DNA of 64,000 nt. Source: a bacterium. Lineage in GTDB: Bacteria; Myxococcota_A; Bradymonadia; UBA7976; UBA1532. This document shows positions 10,183 through 23,117 of this stretch, piece by piece. Where the stretch lies: the NCBI GenBank assembly GCA_030427205.1, contig JAUHXC010000037.1, positions 40,241 to 104,240 on the forward strand, given 5' to 3'. The translations under genes and the position numbers were made by a program. The notes under the pieces were generated by a model that was not told the DNA's origin, did not search any database, and worked only from the letters and a program-made list of their open reading frames with translations. Each line of letters starts with the position of its first letter. The first letter of the stretch is position 1.

Positions 10183-10641
10183 TCAGCCCCGCGCGACCTC
10201 GGCCTTCAAGTCGGCGACCCAGGCTTCGAAGGCGGTGGCGAAGTCGGGCAGGCTGCCGGCGATGAGCGGCAGCATCAGCCCGCTGAGCACCTCGCGCATC
10301 TCGAAGCGGGTCCGCCCGTCGCCGAGGTCGGTGAGTGCGTAGGTGCGCACCCCGCGGAACATCGGCGCGAAGCCGTCGGACCACACCATGCCCCGGGCCG
10401 GCTTCATGTCGCTGACCTTCAGCTTGAAGGTGCGCTCGGGCGCGGCGGTGACCTTCAGCGCGATGCGCTCGCCCTCGGCGATGCGGCCGTCGAGCGCCGT
10501 GATGGTCGAGTTCCAGCGCACCAGCGCCGCGGCGTCGGTGACGAGCGCCCAGATCCGTTCGGGCGGGGCGTCGATCTCCGCGCTGATCGCGTACTCGAGG
10601 CGGAAGAGGGTGCGGGTCTTGCTGGCCTTGGCGTCGCTCAT
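10183..10641 (-). CDS. SRPBCC (START/polyketide-cyclase-like) family protein
   Basis: 152 residues of the helix-grip Bet v 1-like fold that binds hydrophobic ligands. The family start is clear: EISAEIDAPPERIWALVTDAAALVRWNS is preceded by a beta strand and followed by the alternating strands of the fold (ALKVTAAPERTFKLKV, TYALTDLGDGRTRFEMREV) and a C-terminal amphipathic helix. No signal peptide. The ATG has GGAGCGACCC upstream. It is divergent from a LysR gene with 168 bases between them containing two symmetrical sequences, a common arrangement in which the LysR protein controls its neighbour. Ligand unknown. Confidence 0.85.
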   Translation of the reverse strand: MSDAKASKTRTLFRLEYAISAEIDAPPERIWALVTDAAALVRWNSTITALDGRIAEGERIALKVTAAPERTFKLKVSDMKPARGMVWSDGFAPMFRGVRTYALTDLGDGRTRFEMREVLSGLMLPLIAGSLPDFATAFEAWVADLKAEVARG

Positions 10642-10739
10642 GGGTCGCTCCGATTCCGGTGGGGGCTGCGTGATTGGTCGGGACCGCAGCGCCGCGATGC
10701 ATGAGCAGACTACGATTGATGTCGCAGGGGCGCTAGAGT

Positions 10740-10763
10740 GGCATCCGATAACACTCTGATGCC
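10740..10763. promoter_or_regulatory. inverted repeat, candidate LysR operator
   Basis: GGCATC-N12-GATGCC, a perfect 6-bp inverted repeat between the divergent SRPBCC and LysR genes. Spacing and location fit a LysR-type site, but there is no direct evidence of binding. Confidence 0.45.
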
Positions 10764-10766
10764 GAT

Positions 10767-10776
10767 TTGATATCAA
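10767..10776. promoter_or_regulatory. 10-bp palindrome TTGATATCAA in the LysR/SRPBCC intergenic region
   Basis: A perfect, AT-rich palindrome 3 bases downstream of the GGCATC/GATGCC inverted repeat and 34 bases before the LysR start. AT-rich DNA is rare in this window, so it may be part of the LysR promoter or a second half of its binding region. Confidence 0.4.
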
Positions 10777-10809
10777 CCGGGCGGCGTGGCCAGCCGCGAA
10801 GGGGGCTCG

Positions 10810-11703
10810 ATGACGCCCGATCTCAACGACGTCGTCGTCTTCAACGCGGTCGTGCGCGAGAGCGGCTTCGCCGCCGCCGGCCGCGTCTTGGGGCTGCCCG
10901 GCTCGGCGGTGAGCCGGCGCATCGCGCGCTTGGAAGACGACGTCGGCTTCAAGCTGCTCAACCGCACCACCCGCCGGGTCGGCCTGACCGAGGCCGGGCG
11001 CCGCTTCTACGAGCATACCGCCCGGCTGTCCGACGCCGTCACCGAGGGCATGCGCGCGATGAACGCCACCCGGGCGGTGCCTTCGGGCATCTTGCGGGTG
11101 ACCGCGCCGCCCGACGACGGCGGCATCATCTGGGCTTTGCTGTCGGGCTTTCTCATCGACCACCCCAACGTCGATCTGGTGCTGACCCATACCCTCGAGA
11201 AGGTCGATCTGGTCTCGCAGCAGATCGACGTGGCGCTGCGCGGCGGCCCGCCGCCCGACAGCGATCTGTATACCGCGCGACAGCTCTTCGACAGCCGGCT
11301 GCTGCTGGCGGCGAGCCCGAGCTATCTCGCGCTGCGCGGCACGCCGACCCGGGTCGAAGAGCTGGGCGATCACGACGGTATCTGTATGGATCCCTGGGCC
11401 CCCAACGCCATCCGCCGGGTGCGCGGCGACCGGTCGTACGTGCGGGTGCAGATGCGCAATCGGGTGCGGGCCAACAGCCTCGCCACCGCGCAGCAGGCGG
11501 CGCTCGACGGGCTGGGCATCGCGCCGCTGCTGCACCTCACCTGCCGCACGGCGCTCGAGTCGGGGCGATTGGTCGAGGTCTTGCGCGGCGCGCTGCCCGA
11601 TCAGGCGCCGATGTGGGCCCTGGCGCCGTTGGGGCGGCAGCGCTCGGCGGCGGCCAGCGCGCTGCTCGATCACCTCGTCGAGGCCGCCGCCCGGCTGGCC
11701 TGA
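10810..11703 (+). CDS. LysR-family transcriptional regulator
   Basis: 297 residues, normal LysR length. The N-terminal winged helix-turn-helix spans residues 4-63, with FAAAGRVLGLPGSAVSRRIARLEDDVG, the usual TRR and GLTEAGRRFYEH signatures, and the linker helix after it. The effector domain begins about residue 90 (GILRVTAP) and follows the pattern of the LrhA/DsdC-like subgroup that acts on a single neighbouring gene. Start at ATG 10810 with AAGGGGGC upstream; an earlier in-frame ATG is less likely. Divergent from the SRPBCC gene, which is its most probable target. Effector unknown. Confidence 0.92.
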   Translation: MTPDLNDVVVFNAVVRESGFAAAGRVLGLPGSAVSRRIARLEDDVGFKLLNRTTRRVGLTEAGRRFYEHTARLSDAVTEGMRAMNATRAVPSGILRVTAPPDDGGIIWALLSGFLIDHPNVDLVLTHTLEKVDLVSQQIDVALRGGPPPDSDLYTARQLFDSRLLLAASPSYLALRGTPTRVEELGDHDGICMDPWAPNAIRRVRGDRSYVRVQMRNRVRANSLATAQQAALDGLGIAPLLHLTCRTALESGRLVEVLRGALPDQAPMWALAPLGRQRSAAASALLDHLVEAAARLA

Positions 11704-11716
11704 GCCGGGGGCGTCG

Positions 11717-12979
11717 TCAGGAGAACGCCTTCTTCTTGTCGCCCTTGCCGTGCTTCTTCTTGAAGTCGCCGTGGTCGAGGCCGGTCGCGACCTTGCTCGG
11801 CGTCTTGATGATCTTGCCGGCGCTGGCGTCGATGTTGGCCGCTCGCAGGACGTCCTCGACGTACTTGGCGCAGTTGATCTTGTTCTTGCCGACCCCCGTC
11901 CGGGTGTAATAGAGCGCGTCCTTGCCGTGCTTGCGCGATGGCTTGGACTCGCCCCGATAGCGGGCGCCGATGCTCTTCGCCTGCTTGATGGCGTTCTCGA
12001 TGCTGCGGGTCGACACCGGGTAGAAGGTCGTGCCGACGTACTTGTCATCGGCCATCATGTAGCGGATGTGACCCAGGGCCTCGTCGTCCTTCTCCATGCG
12101 CACGGTATCGGTGACGAGGTCGGTCCAGATGGTATTGGGATACATCCAGTCGCCATAGGTCGGGTCGGTGATCTGCTCGAAGTACTCGAAGGCGCACCAC
12201 GCGTGCCCGCCGAACTCGGCCTCGGCGCTCGCGCCGGCGTAGGCCACCCCGAACTGCCGCGGATTCTTCAGCGGCTTGCCGTCGCCGAGGATGTCGCTGT
12301 AGCAGTCGTAGACGGTGTCCCAGCCGTCCTGGCGGCGCTTGGTATGGGCCCGCTGAATGGCTGCGCCCGCCTTGCCGGCCTTGGGGCTGCCTTTGTTCTG
12401 GCCGACGTGGGTCAGCTCGTGGCGCATGACTTGACGCCCGCCGGCGGTATCGGGGTCGACCTGCCGCCGATCGACGTAGATGTGATGGCCCACCGTCGCC
12501 GCTCGAGCGCCGAGCGAGCGGGCGATGCGCCCCGCTTCGGGGCCGTCGTGCAGCCGGGCGTCGCCCAGGTCGGTCTCCAGCGAGCGCTCCATCGGGCGGC
12601 GGATATCGGCGCCGATCGTGCGGCCGCCGCTCAGGCCACGGCTCAACGTGCGGGCGAAGGCGGTGTCTTTGAGCACGCCGAAGTCGGGTCGTCGGGTGCT
12701 GCGGTGCTTGACGGCGCGCGTATCGCGCTCGCCGGCCTCTCTCTCGGGGCCGCCGCTGCGGGCCATGCCCTCCGCGCGGCGCTCGGCGTGGTCGCCCGGG
12801 CGATCCATCACGCCGCGCAGGCCGCCGAGCGCCGATGTCAGGTCGGGGGTGCGTCCGCCGGCCAGGACGCGGCCCAGCGTGCGGTTGCCGAACAGGCTGC
12901 GCACGAACTGTCGCGGAGAGCGGGGCGCTCGGCTGCCCTTGGCTGCGGTGCGGGCCGGCGCGCGGGACGTGCGGGGCAT
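11717..12979 (-). CDS. DUF4157 (eCIS-core-type) protein with extra C-terminal domain
   Basis: 420 residues. The first 110 are Arg/Gly/Ser-rich and low in complexity. Residues about 145-200 are the DUF4157 domain: IRRPMERSLETDLGDARLH, ATVGHHIYVDRR, then HELTH (187-191) followed by VGQNKG. This is a metalloprotease-like motif typical of proteins linked to extracellular contractile injection systems and of some toxins. The C-terminal 200 residues are distinct, with GGHAWCAFEYF (His259) and INCAKYVEDVLRAA (Cys370); this His-then-Cys order could be a permuted papain-like (NlpC/P60-type) hydrolase. No signal peptide. ATG with GGAGG upstream. No contractile system genes are in the window. Confidence 0.82.
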   Translation of the reverse strand: MPRTSRAPARTAAKGSRAPRSPRQFVRSLFGNRTLGRVLAGGRTPDLTSALGGLRGVMDRPGDHAERRAEGMARSGGPEREAGERDTRAVKHRSTRRPDFGVLKDTAFARTLSRGLSGGRTIGADIRRPMERSLETDLGDARLHDGPEAGRIARSLGARAATVGHHIYVDRRQVDPDTAGGRQVMRHELTHVGQNKGSPKAGKAGAAIQRAHTKRRQDGWDTVYDCYSDILGDGKPLKNPRQFGVAYAGASAEAEFGGHAWCAFEYFEQITDPTYGDWMYPNTIWTDLVTDTVRMEKDDEALGHIRYMMADDKYVGTTFYPVSTRSIENAIKQAKSIGARYRGESKPSRKHGKDALYYTRTGVGKNKINCAKYVEDVLRAANIDASAGKIIKTPSKVATGLDHGDFKKKHGKGDKKKAFS

Positions 12980-13142
12980 GGGCGACCTCCGTGCGGGGTG
13001 GAGGGCCTGCGCCGAGCCGGAGAGCCGGCGACGCGGAGGCCTCACCTCCCATCACCCGCAATGCGGATGATCGGGCACCGGGCCGCAGAAAAAAGGGAAA
13101 TGGGGCCGAGTCGGCGAGCGCCGGATCGGGCGTTTGCCGGGG

Positions 13143-13454
13143 CTACTTCAGGTTCTTGAAGAGCGCCTCGAGCTTCGAGCGGGCGTCCTCGGCCTCCTGC
13201 CCGGCCTCGGCGTCGCTCGGCTTGAACTGGAACGACATGCAGAAGTTGGCCTTCTCGCGATCGCGGATGTAGTGGCTCGAATTCTCCCGGCACTCGTTCT
13301 GATAGCTCGGATCCCAGAAGCGGCAGTTCTTGCACACGTGCAGGTCGGCACCGCACGAGCGGCACTCGTCGCGCCGCTGCAGCGTATCGATGTCGATCTC
13401 GTGGTTGCAGCTCCAGCAGTGGTACGACTTCTTCTCGGACTCGCCGAAGTACAT
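13143..13454 (-). CDS. small cysteine-rich (zinc-ribbon-like) protein
   Basis: 103 residues. It has a CWSC pair, a CRSC pair and a CKNC pair within the first 50 residues, followed by a further ECRE cysteine and FCMSF. The spacing (HCWSCNHEI, then ECRSCGADLHVCKNCRFWD) fits one or two small zinc ribbons. The C-terminal 30 residues form a charged helix (AEAGQEAEDARSKLEALFKNL). The ATG has GAGGAGGTG, an unusually strong ribosome site, suggesting high expression. I recognise the style from deltaproteobacterial small proteins but not a function. Confidence 0.82.
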   Translation of the reverse strand: MYFGESEKKSYHCWSCNHEIDIDTLQRRDECRSCGADLHVCKNCRFWDPSYQNECRENSSHYIRDREKANFCMSFQFKPSDAEAGQEAEDARSKLEALFKNLK

Positions 13455-13495
13455 CGGGCACCTCCTCGCGCCGGTGGGGCGTGCTGGGCGCATGT

Positions 13496-14086
13496 CTACC
13501 AGAACGGCACCCCGGCGACCACCGTGACCTGATGCAACCACGCGGGCACGACGTGCCAGGTGCGCCCGTCGGACACCACCTCGTCGTCGGACTGCGGCAT
13601 CGTCAGCCCGTAGTCGAGCCCCAGGTCGAAGTGGTCGACGATGGGCACCCGGGCGCCGACACGCAGCCGCAGCCCGGGGAAGCCGCTGTAGTCGCCATAG
13701 GTGCCCCGGGCGCTGTCGTAGCCCAGCGCGACGCCGCCGTGCAGCTCGACGTGCTCGGTGGGCCAGATGCCGACGGCCTCGAGCGCGAAGAGGCTGAAGT
13801 TGCCGCTCGGCAGGCCTTCGACCGGCAGCGTGGCCAGCTCGACGGCGGCCCCGAGGGCGAGGTAGGGCAGCAGGCGGTAGCCGCCGCGCACCCCGAACGC
13901 CGCCCCGAGGCCGGCCTCACCGCTCGACTCGCCCTCGACGGCGCCGGCCAGGTTCAGGCCCGCGTAGGCTTCGGCGTAGGGCCCGCTGCGCTTGGCGGGC
14001 GGGGTGCCGCCGGCCGGCTGACCGACGAACAGCAGCGCCGCGCCGAGCAGGGCGGGCGTCCATGGCGGGGCAGGGGACCGGGACAT
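13496..14086 (-). CDS. outer-membrane beta-barrel-like protein
   Basis: 196 residues. A Sec signal peptide (PALLGAALLFVGQPAGG) is followed by about eight amphipathic strands (PYAEAYAGLNLAG, GLGAAFGVRGGYRLLPYLALG, FDLGLDYGLTMP and others). It ends in VAGVPFW, with the C-terminal aromatic residue typical of barrel insertion signals. Size fits a small 8-stranded barrel of the OmpA/OmpW-like class. Preceded by GGAGG. It starts 177 bases from the divergent cyclic-nucleotide-binding gene. Function unknown. Confidence 0.75.
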   Translation of the reverse strand: MSRSPAPPWTPALLGAALLFVGQPAGGTPPAKRSGPYAEAYAGLNLAGAVEGESSGEAGLGAAFGVRGGYRLLPYLALGAAVELATLPVEGLPSGNFSLFALEAVGIWPTEHVELHGGVALGYDSARGTYGDYSGFPGLRLRVGARVPIVDHFDLGLDYGLTMPQSDDEVVSDGRTWHVVPAWLHQVTVVAGVPFW

Positions 14087-14262
14087 CGAGCCTCCGAGAG
14101 CGGTCGCGGGCGATGATCGCCGGTGTAGCAGAAGCGCCGGTCGGCGACCAGCGCCCGGCCTCGACCGGCCCGCTCGGCGGAATCTGCGCCGGGGTGAGCG
14201 TCCCCTTTATAGGCGCCGCGCCCGGTGGCAATATGGTCCGTCTCGCGAACAGAAGGCCGTCG

Positions 14263-16188
14263 ATGGATCAAGATACCCGCCAGGCGCGTCAGTCTCTGCG
14301 CAACTTCAAGCGCTTGCTGGCTCTCGAACCGAACCACACCGGGCACCTCGAACAGCTCGCCCGGCTCTCCAGCGAGCTGGGGCAAGGCAAGCAGGCTGCC
14401 CGCTACTGGCTGCAGCGGGCCGACGTGCTCGCCGAGCGCGACGAGCCGGGCGCCGCGCTGGGGTCCGTGCACATGGCCCTCGAGGCCGACCCGCGCAACG
14501 AGCGGGCCCGCATCTTCCTCGAGCGGCTGCAGGCGGCGACCCCGGCCGGCGAGATCCTGCTGCCCGAAGGCCCGGCGCCGCTGCCGGTCAAGGACGACCT
14601 GCTCGCCGTCGACGGCGGCCTCTTCGAAGACGACGACTTCGACCTCGACTCAGCGCCGCCGCCCGACCGCCAGGGCTTCTTGCCCCGGGCCCGTCACGAG
14701 CGGGTCTCGACGCCGCCCGGCGCGCCGGGCGCCATCGCCGACGTCGCCGCCCGGCTCAGCGCCGGCCTCGTGCGGCGGGAGGGGCCCAGCGCGCGCCCGG
14801 CGGCCCTCGACGCGGCGCCGCCGGGCGGAAACGACCTGGTCAGCGACCTCGCGTCGGTGGCCGACGAGCCGGGGCCCGGCGAGATCACCCGCGACTTCAC
14901 CATCGAGCGGGTCGACGCGGCCCGGATCGACGACGTCGCCGACCGCGGGGGGCGCGACCGCGGGCCGATCGAGGCCAGCGACGAGATCCAGATCCTGCAC
15001 AGCGACGAGTTCGAGGTCGTCAGCATCGGCGCGGTCAGCCGACCCGCGGGCGACGCGGCGCCGACCATGTTCGACGTCTCGGCCGACGACGTGCTCGAGA
15101 TCCGGCCCGAGACCGGCCCGTTGCCCCAGGTCAGCAAGCCGACCGAGACCTTCGACATGAGCTACGACTCGTTCGGCGACTCGCTGAGCGGCTCGCTCGG
15201 CGGCTCGCTCGACGGCTCGACGGTCGATCTGCACGCGTCGGACGTCGACACCGAGAAGCCGACCGACCCGCCGCCTGCTCTGGCGCCCGAGACGTTCGCT
15301 TCCGAGCCGTTCGATCCCGGGCCGTCGGGGCCGACGGTGGTCGACCGCTTCCCCGCCGCGCTGGCCGAAGGCCGCTCGCAGGTGGTGCGGGTCGGCGGGC
15401 GCACGGTGCCGGTGGGGTCGGTCTTCGGGCCGCTGCCCCGCCCGGTGCTCGAAGACCTCATCGAGCGCGCCGTGCGGCGGACGGTGCGCATCGGCGTGCC
15501 CATCGTGCGCGCCGGCGATCGCTTCGAGGGGCCCCTGTTGCTCGTCCGCGGGCGGGCCGGCCGCGAGACCGGCGGCGACGATCGCCACCCCGCGCTGCTC
15601 GCGCCGGCCGACGGCGGCGAGCTGCTCGGCCTCGTCGAGCTGGTGCGCGGCGGGCGCTGGCGCATCTCGATCCGCGCCGAGCTGGAGTGCGATCTGCTCG
15701 CGCTGCCGGTGCGCGCGGTGGACGAGGCCCGGGGGGATCACCCCGCCTGGGAGCAGGGGCTGCGCGAGGGGGCCCGGCGTATGCTGGCCGACCAGCTGCT
15801 CGCCGCCAGCTCACTCTTCGGGCACATGGCGCCCGAGCACCGTGACGCCCTCAGCCGCAAGTTCGTGGTGCGCATGTTCGGTCCGGGCGACGCCCTGGTC
15901 GAGCCGGGGCAGCCGGCGGACGGGCTGTACATGATCATCGGCGGTGAGGTCGACGTCGAGCGCGACCGGGCGTACCTGACGACGCTCTCGGAGGGCGACT
16001 TCGTCGGGGTCGTCGCCGCGCTCGAGAAGTCGCCGACCCAGGTGCGGGCGGTGGCGGCGACGCCGGTCGAGGCGTTCTTCCTCGACCCGCCGTCGATCCG
16101 ATCCGCGCTGCGCGTGCCCGAGGTGCGGGCGGCCTTCGAGGCGGTGGTCGAGCGGCGGCGCACGGTGCTCGAGGGCGGTCATCGATGA
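14263..16188 (+). CDS. TPR and cyclic-nucleotide-binding domain protein
   Basis: 641 residues. Residues 1-95 are two or three TPR-like helices (RQSLRNFKRLLALEPNHTGHLEQLARLSSELG and following). A long acidic, Ser/Pro-rich region follows, with SLSGSLGGSLDGS repeats near residue 310. The C-terminus, from about residue 514, is a CRP-type cNMP-binding beta-roll (LFGHMAPEHRDALSRKF, then PGDALVEPGQPADGLYMIIGGEVDV). There is no DNA-binding domain, so it is not a transcription factor and more likely a signalling scaffold. The start is placed at the ATG preceded by AGAAGG; ATG 14233 is an alternative. The stop overlaps the GST start (ATGA). Confidence 0.82.
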   Translation: MDQDTRQARQSLRNFKRLLALEPNHTGHLEQLARLSSELGQGKQAARYWLQRADVLAERDEPGAALGSVHMALEADPRNERARIFLERLQAATPAGEILLPEGPAPLPVKDDLLAVDGGLFEDDDFDLDSAPPPDRQGFLPRARHERVSTPPGAPGAIADVAARLSAGLVRREGPSARPAALDAAPPGGNDLVSDLASVADEPGPGEITRDFTIERVDAARIDDVADRGGRDRGPIEASDEIQILHSDEFEVVSIGAVSRPAGDAAPTMFDVSADDVLEIRPETGPLPQVSKPTETFDMSYDSFGDSLSGSLGGSLDGSTVDLHASDVDTEKPTDPPPALAPETFASEPFDPGPSGPTVVDRFPAALAEGRSQVVRVGGRTVPVGSVFGPLPRPVLEDLIERAVRRTVRIGVPIVRAGDRFEGPLLLVRGRAGRETGGDDRHPALLAPADGGELLGLVELVRGGRWRISIRAELECDLLALPVRAVDEARGDHPAWEQGLREGARRMLADQLLAASSLFGHMAPEHRDALSRKFVVRMFGPGDALVEPGQPADGLYMIIGGEVDVERDRAYLTTLSEGDFVGVVAALEKSPTQVRAVAATPVEAFFLDPPSIRSALRVPEVRAAFEAVVERRRTVLEGGHR

Positions 16189-16844
16189 CGCCGTCGGCCG
16201 CGCTGGTGCTGCATACCAACCCCTACTCGAACAACGCCCGCAAGGTGCACGCGCTGCTCGCCGAGCCCGACATGCAGGGGCTGGCGGTCGAGCGGCGGGT
16301 GCTGCGTATGCTGCTCGGCGAGACCCGTACGCCCGAGTTCCTCGCGCTCAACCCCAACGGCAAGGTGCCGCTGCTTCAGATCGACGGCGAGCCGCTGTTC
16401 GAGAGCAACGCGATCTGCATCGAGCTCGCCCGGCGGGCGGGCAGCGGGCTCTGGCCGGACGACGAGCGGGCCCGCAGCCTCGCGTTGCAGTGGATGTTCT
16501 GGCAGGCGACGACCCTCGATCGCCCGTGCGGCGCGGTGGTGGTGCAGCGGATCCTGGTGCCGATGCAGGGCGGCGCGCCGGACGCCGCGATCATCGAGCG
16601 CGAGCTGAAGGCGGTGCACGCCGCGTTCGCCATCCTCGACGGCCACCTCGCCGGGCGCTGCTGGATGCTCGGCGATGCCTTCTCGGTGGCCGATCTGGCG
16701 ATCGCCGGCAGCCTGGCTTACGCCGCCGAAGCCGCATTGCCGGTGGCCGAGCATGCCCACCTCGCGGCGTGGTGGTCACGGCTGATCGCCCGCCCATCCT
16801 GGAAGGCGGCCAGCCCGCCGCCGCTGCCCTCGCCTGCGACCTGA
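16185..16844 (+). CDS. glutathione S-transferase family protein
   Basis: 219 residues. The N-terminal thioredoxin-like domain starts ALVLHTNPYSNNARKVHALLAE, and has the family's cis-proline turn NPNGKVPLLQIDGEPLFESNAICIELAR, where ESNAI is the glutathione-binding segment. The all-helical C-terminal domain has the conserved N-capping box FSVADLAIAGSLAY. The catalytic residue is probably Ser or Asn near position 15 (bacterial beta/theta-like class). Coupled to the cyclic-nucleotide-binding gene by a 4-base overlap, which is an unusual pairing. It converges on gltD with 28 bases between. Substrate unknown. Confidence 0.88.
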   Translation: MTPSAALVLHTNPYSNNARKVHALLAEPDMQGLAVERRVLRMLLGETRTPEFLALNPNGKVPLLQIDGEPLFESNAICIELARRAGSGLWPDDERARSLALQWMFWQATTLDRPCGAVVVQRILVPMQGGAPDAAIIERELKAVHAAFAILDGHLAGRCWMLGDAFSVADLAIAGSLAYAAEAALPVAEHAHLAAWWSRLIARPSWKAASPPPLPSPAT

Positions 16845-16872
16845 GCGGTCGCGCTCGAGCGCCGTCGATCGG

Positions 16873-18332
16873 TCAGAGTGGCCCGCCGAAGGGCTGGTCC
16901 CGGCCCCGCGTCGGCAGAACGGGCAGCCCGCCGCGCAGCTCGGCGTCGAGGTGGCGGGCGGCCTCGCGGCCGTTGCTGATCGCCCAGACGACGAGGCTGG
17001 CGCCGCGCACGGCGTCGCCGACGGCATAGATGCCCGGACCGGCCGCGAAGCGCGCGTCGACGGCGACGGTGCCGCGGTCGGTGAGCGTCACCCCGAGCTG
17101 ATCGCAGAGCGGACCCGGCTCGGGGCCGGTGAAGCCGATCGCGAGCAGCGCCAGATCGCAGTCGAGGGTGACCGGCTCGCCGGGCAGCGGGGCGATGCGG
17201 CCGTCGACTCGCGTCACGGGGCGCGCGATCAGGCGCTCGAGCCGCCCGTCGCCTTCGAAGCGCTCGGCGAGCAGGCCCCAGGCGCGCTCACCGCCCTCCT
17301 CGTGGCTCGATTGGGTCTCGAAGACCAGCGGCCACTGCGGCCACGGGTTGTCGCCGGGGCGCTGATCGGGCGGGGTCGGCTTGCGGCCGATCTGGATGAC
17401 ATGGGCCGCACCCTGCCGATGCGCCGTGCCCAGGCAGTCGACGCCGGTATCGCCGTCGCCGAGGATGATCACCCGCTTGCCCCGCGCGTCGAGCGCCGGG
17501 CGGGTCGCGCCGGACGGATCGCCGGCCAGGGCCCGGTTCTGACCGACGAGGTATGTCATCGCCTGATGCACGCCGGGCAGGTCGGCGCCCGGGATGTCGA
17601 GGGCGCGGGGCCGCAGCGCGCCGATGGCAATCACTATGGCATCATGGGTCGCCCGAAGTGATTGCCATTCGATGGCATCGCCGACCCTCACGCCGGTCCG
17701 GAAGCGAATGCCTTCGGCCTCCATGAGCGCCAGGCGGCGGTCGACGATGGCTTTGTCGATCTTGAAGTCGGGGATGCCATGGCGCAGCAGCCCGCCGGGG
17801 CGGTCGTCGGCCTCGTAGACAGTCACATGATGCCCGGCCCGGTTGAGCTGGTTGGCCGCCGCGAGGCCGGCGGGGCCGCTGCCGACGATGGCGATGCGCT
17901 TGCCGGTGCGGCGGGCCGGCGGACGGGGGCGGGCCCAGCCTTCGGCGAAGGCCCGCTCGATGATGGTCTTCTCGATGTGCTCGATGGTGACCGGCTCGCT
18001 GTTGATGGCGAGCACGCAGCTCTTCTCGCAGGGGGCCGGGCACAGTCGGCCGGTGAACTCGGGGAAGTCGTTGGTGGCGTCGAGCGCCCGCCAGGCGTCG
18101 CGCCAGCGGCCGCGGTAGACGTGCGCGTTGAACTCGGGGATCGGGTTGCCGAGCGGGCAGCCCTGATGACAGAAGGGGATGCCGCAGTCCATGCAGCGGG
18201 CGGCCTGCGCGCGATCCTGACCCGATGGCAGCGGGCCGACGAACTCGCGCCAGTCGCCGATGCGTTCGCCCGGGTCGCGGGCGGGCGCCGGGCGCCGGGG
18301 CTGGTCGAGGAATGCGGTTCGTGGATCGGCGC

Positions 18333-18336
<4 letters not shown>
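16873..18336 (-). CDS. gltD: glutamate synthase (NADPH) small subunit
   Basis: 487 residues, normal for GltD. It takes electrons from NADPH through FAD and two 4Fe-4S clusters to the large subunit. The N-terminal cluster region has CMDCGIPFCHQGCPLGN and LCPAPCEKSC. The FAD Rossmann motif is VGSGPAGLAAANQLNRAG, the NADPH motif is ILGDGDTGVDCLG, and the closing FAD motif is IYAVGDAVRGASLVVWAI. The ATG overlaps the gltB stop (ATGA), so the two subunits are made from one message. A perfect 12-bp inverted repeat lies inside the gene at 17624-17668. Confidence 0.96.
17624..17668. repeat. 12-bp perfect inverted repeat inside gltD
   Basis: ATGGCAATCACT (17624-17635) and AGTGATTGCCAT (17657-17668) are exact reverse complements with a 21-base spacer, in a locally AT-richer part of the gene that also has ATGGCATC motifs. 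The protein sequence here is ordinary GltD, so the structure is carried by codon choice. It could form an mRNA hairpin. Confidence 0.6.
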
Positions 18337-22910
<4,574 letters not shown>

Positions 22911-23004
22911 GGGTGGATCGCTCCTGCTGCGTTGCGTCACTCGCCGCTCTGTCGACACCGTGCCCGGCGAGAGTAGCACCACAGCTGCGGTCGGGCGACG
23001 TGTT

Positions 23005-23014
23005 TCTCATGAGA
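23005..23014. promoter_or_regulatory. palindrome TCTCATGAGA upstream of gltB
   Basis: A perfect 10-bp palindrome in the 207-base divergent region between gltB and the glycosyltransferase gene, about 95 bases from the gltB start. The same 10-mer forms the centre of a longer palindrome upstream of mscS (36308-36323). Candidate operator. Confidence 0.45.
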
Positions 23015-23117
23015 GGTACGGCCGGGCACCGCGGTCGCGGGCCCGTGCTCTCGATGACGCACTGCGCCAGCGTCGGTCGCCCGGGCTTGTAACGAACGCC
23101 GTCGGTGGCGTACCTCG

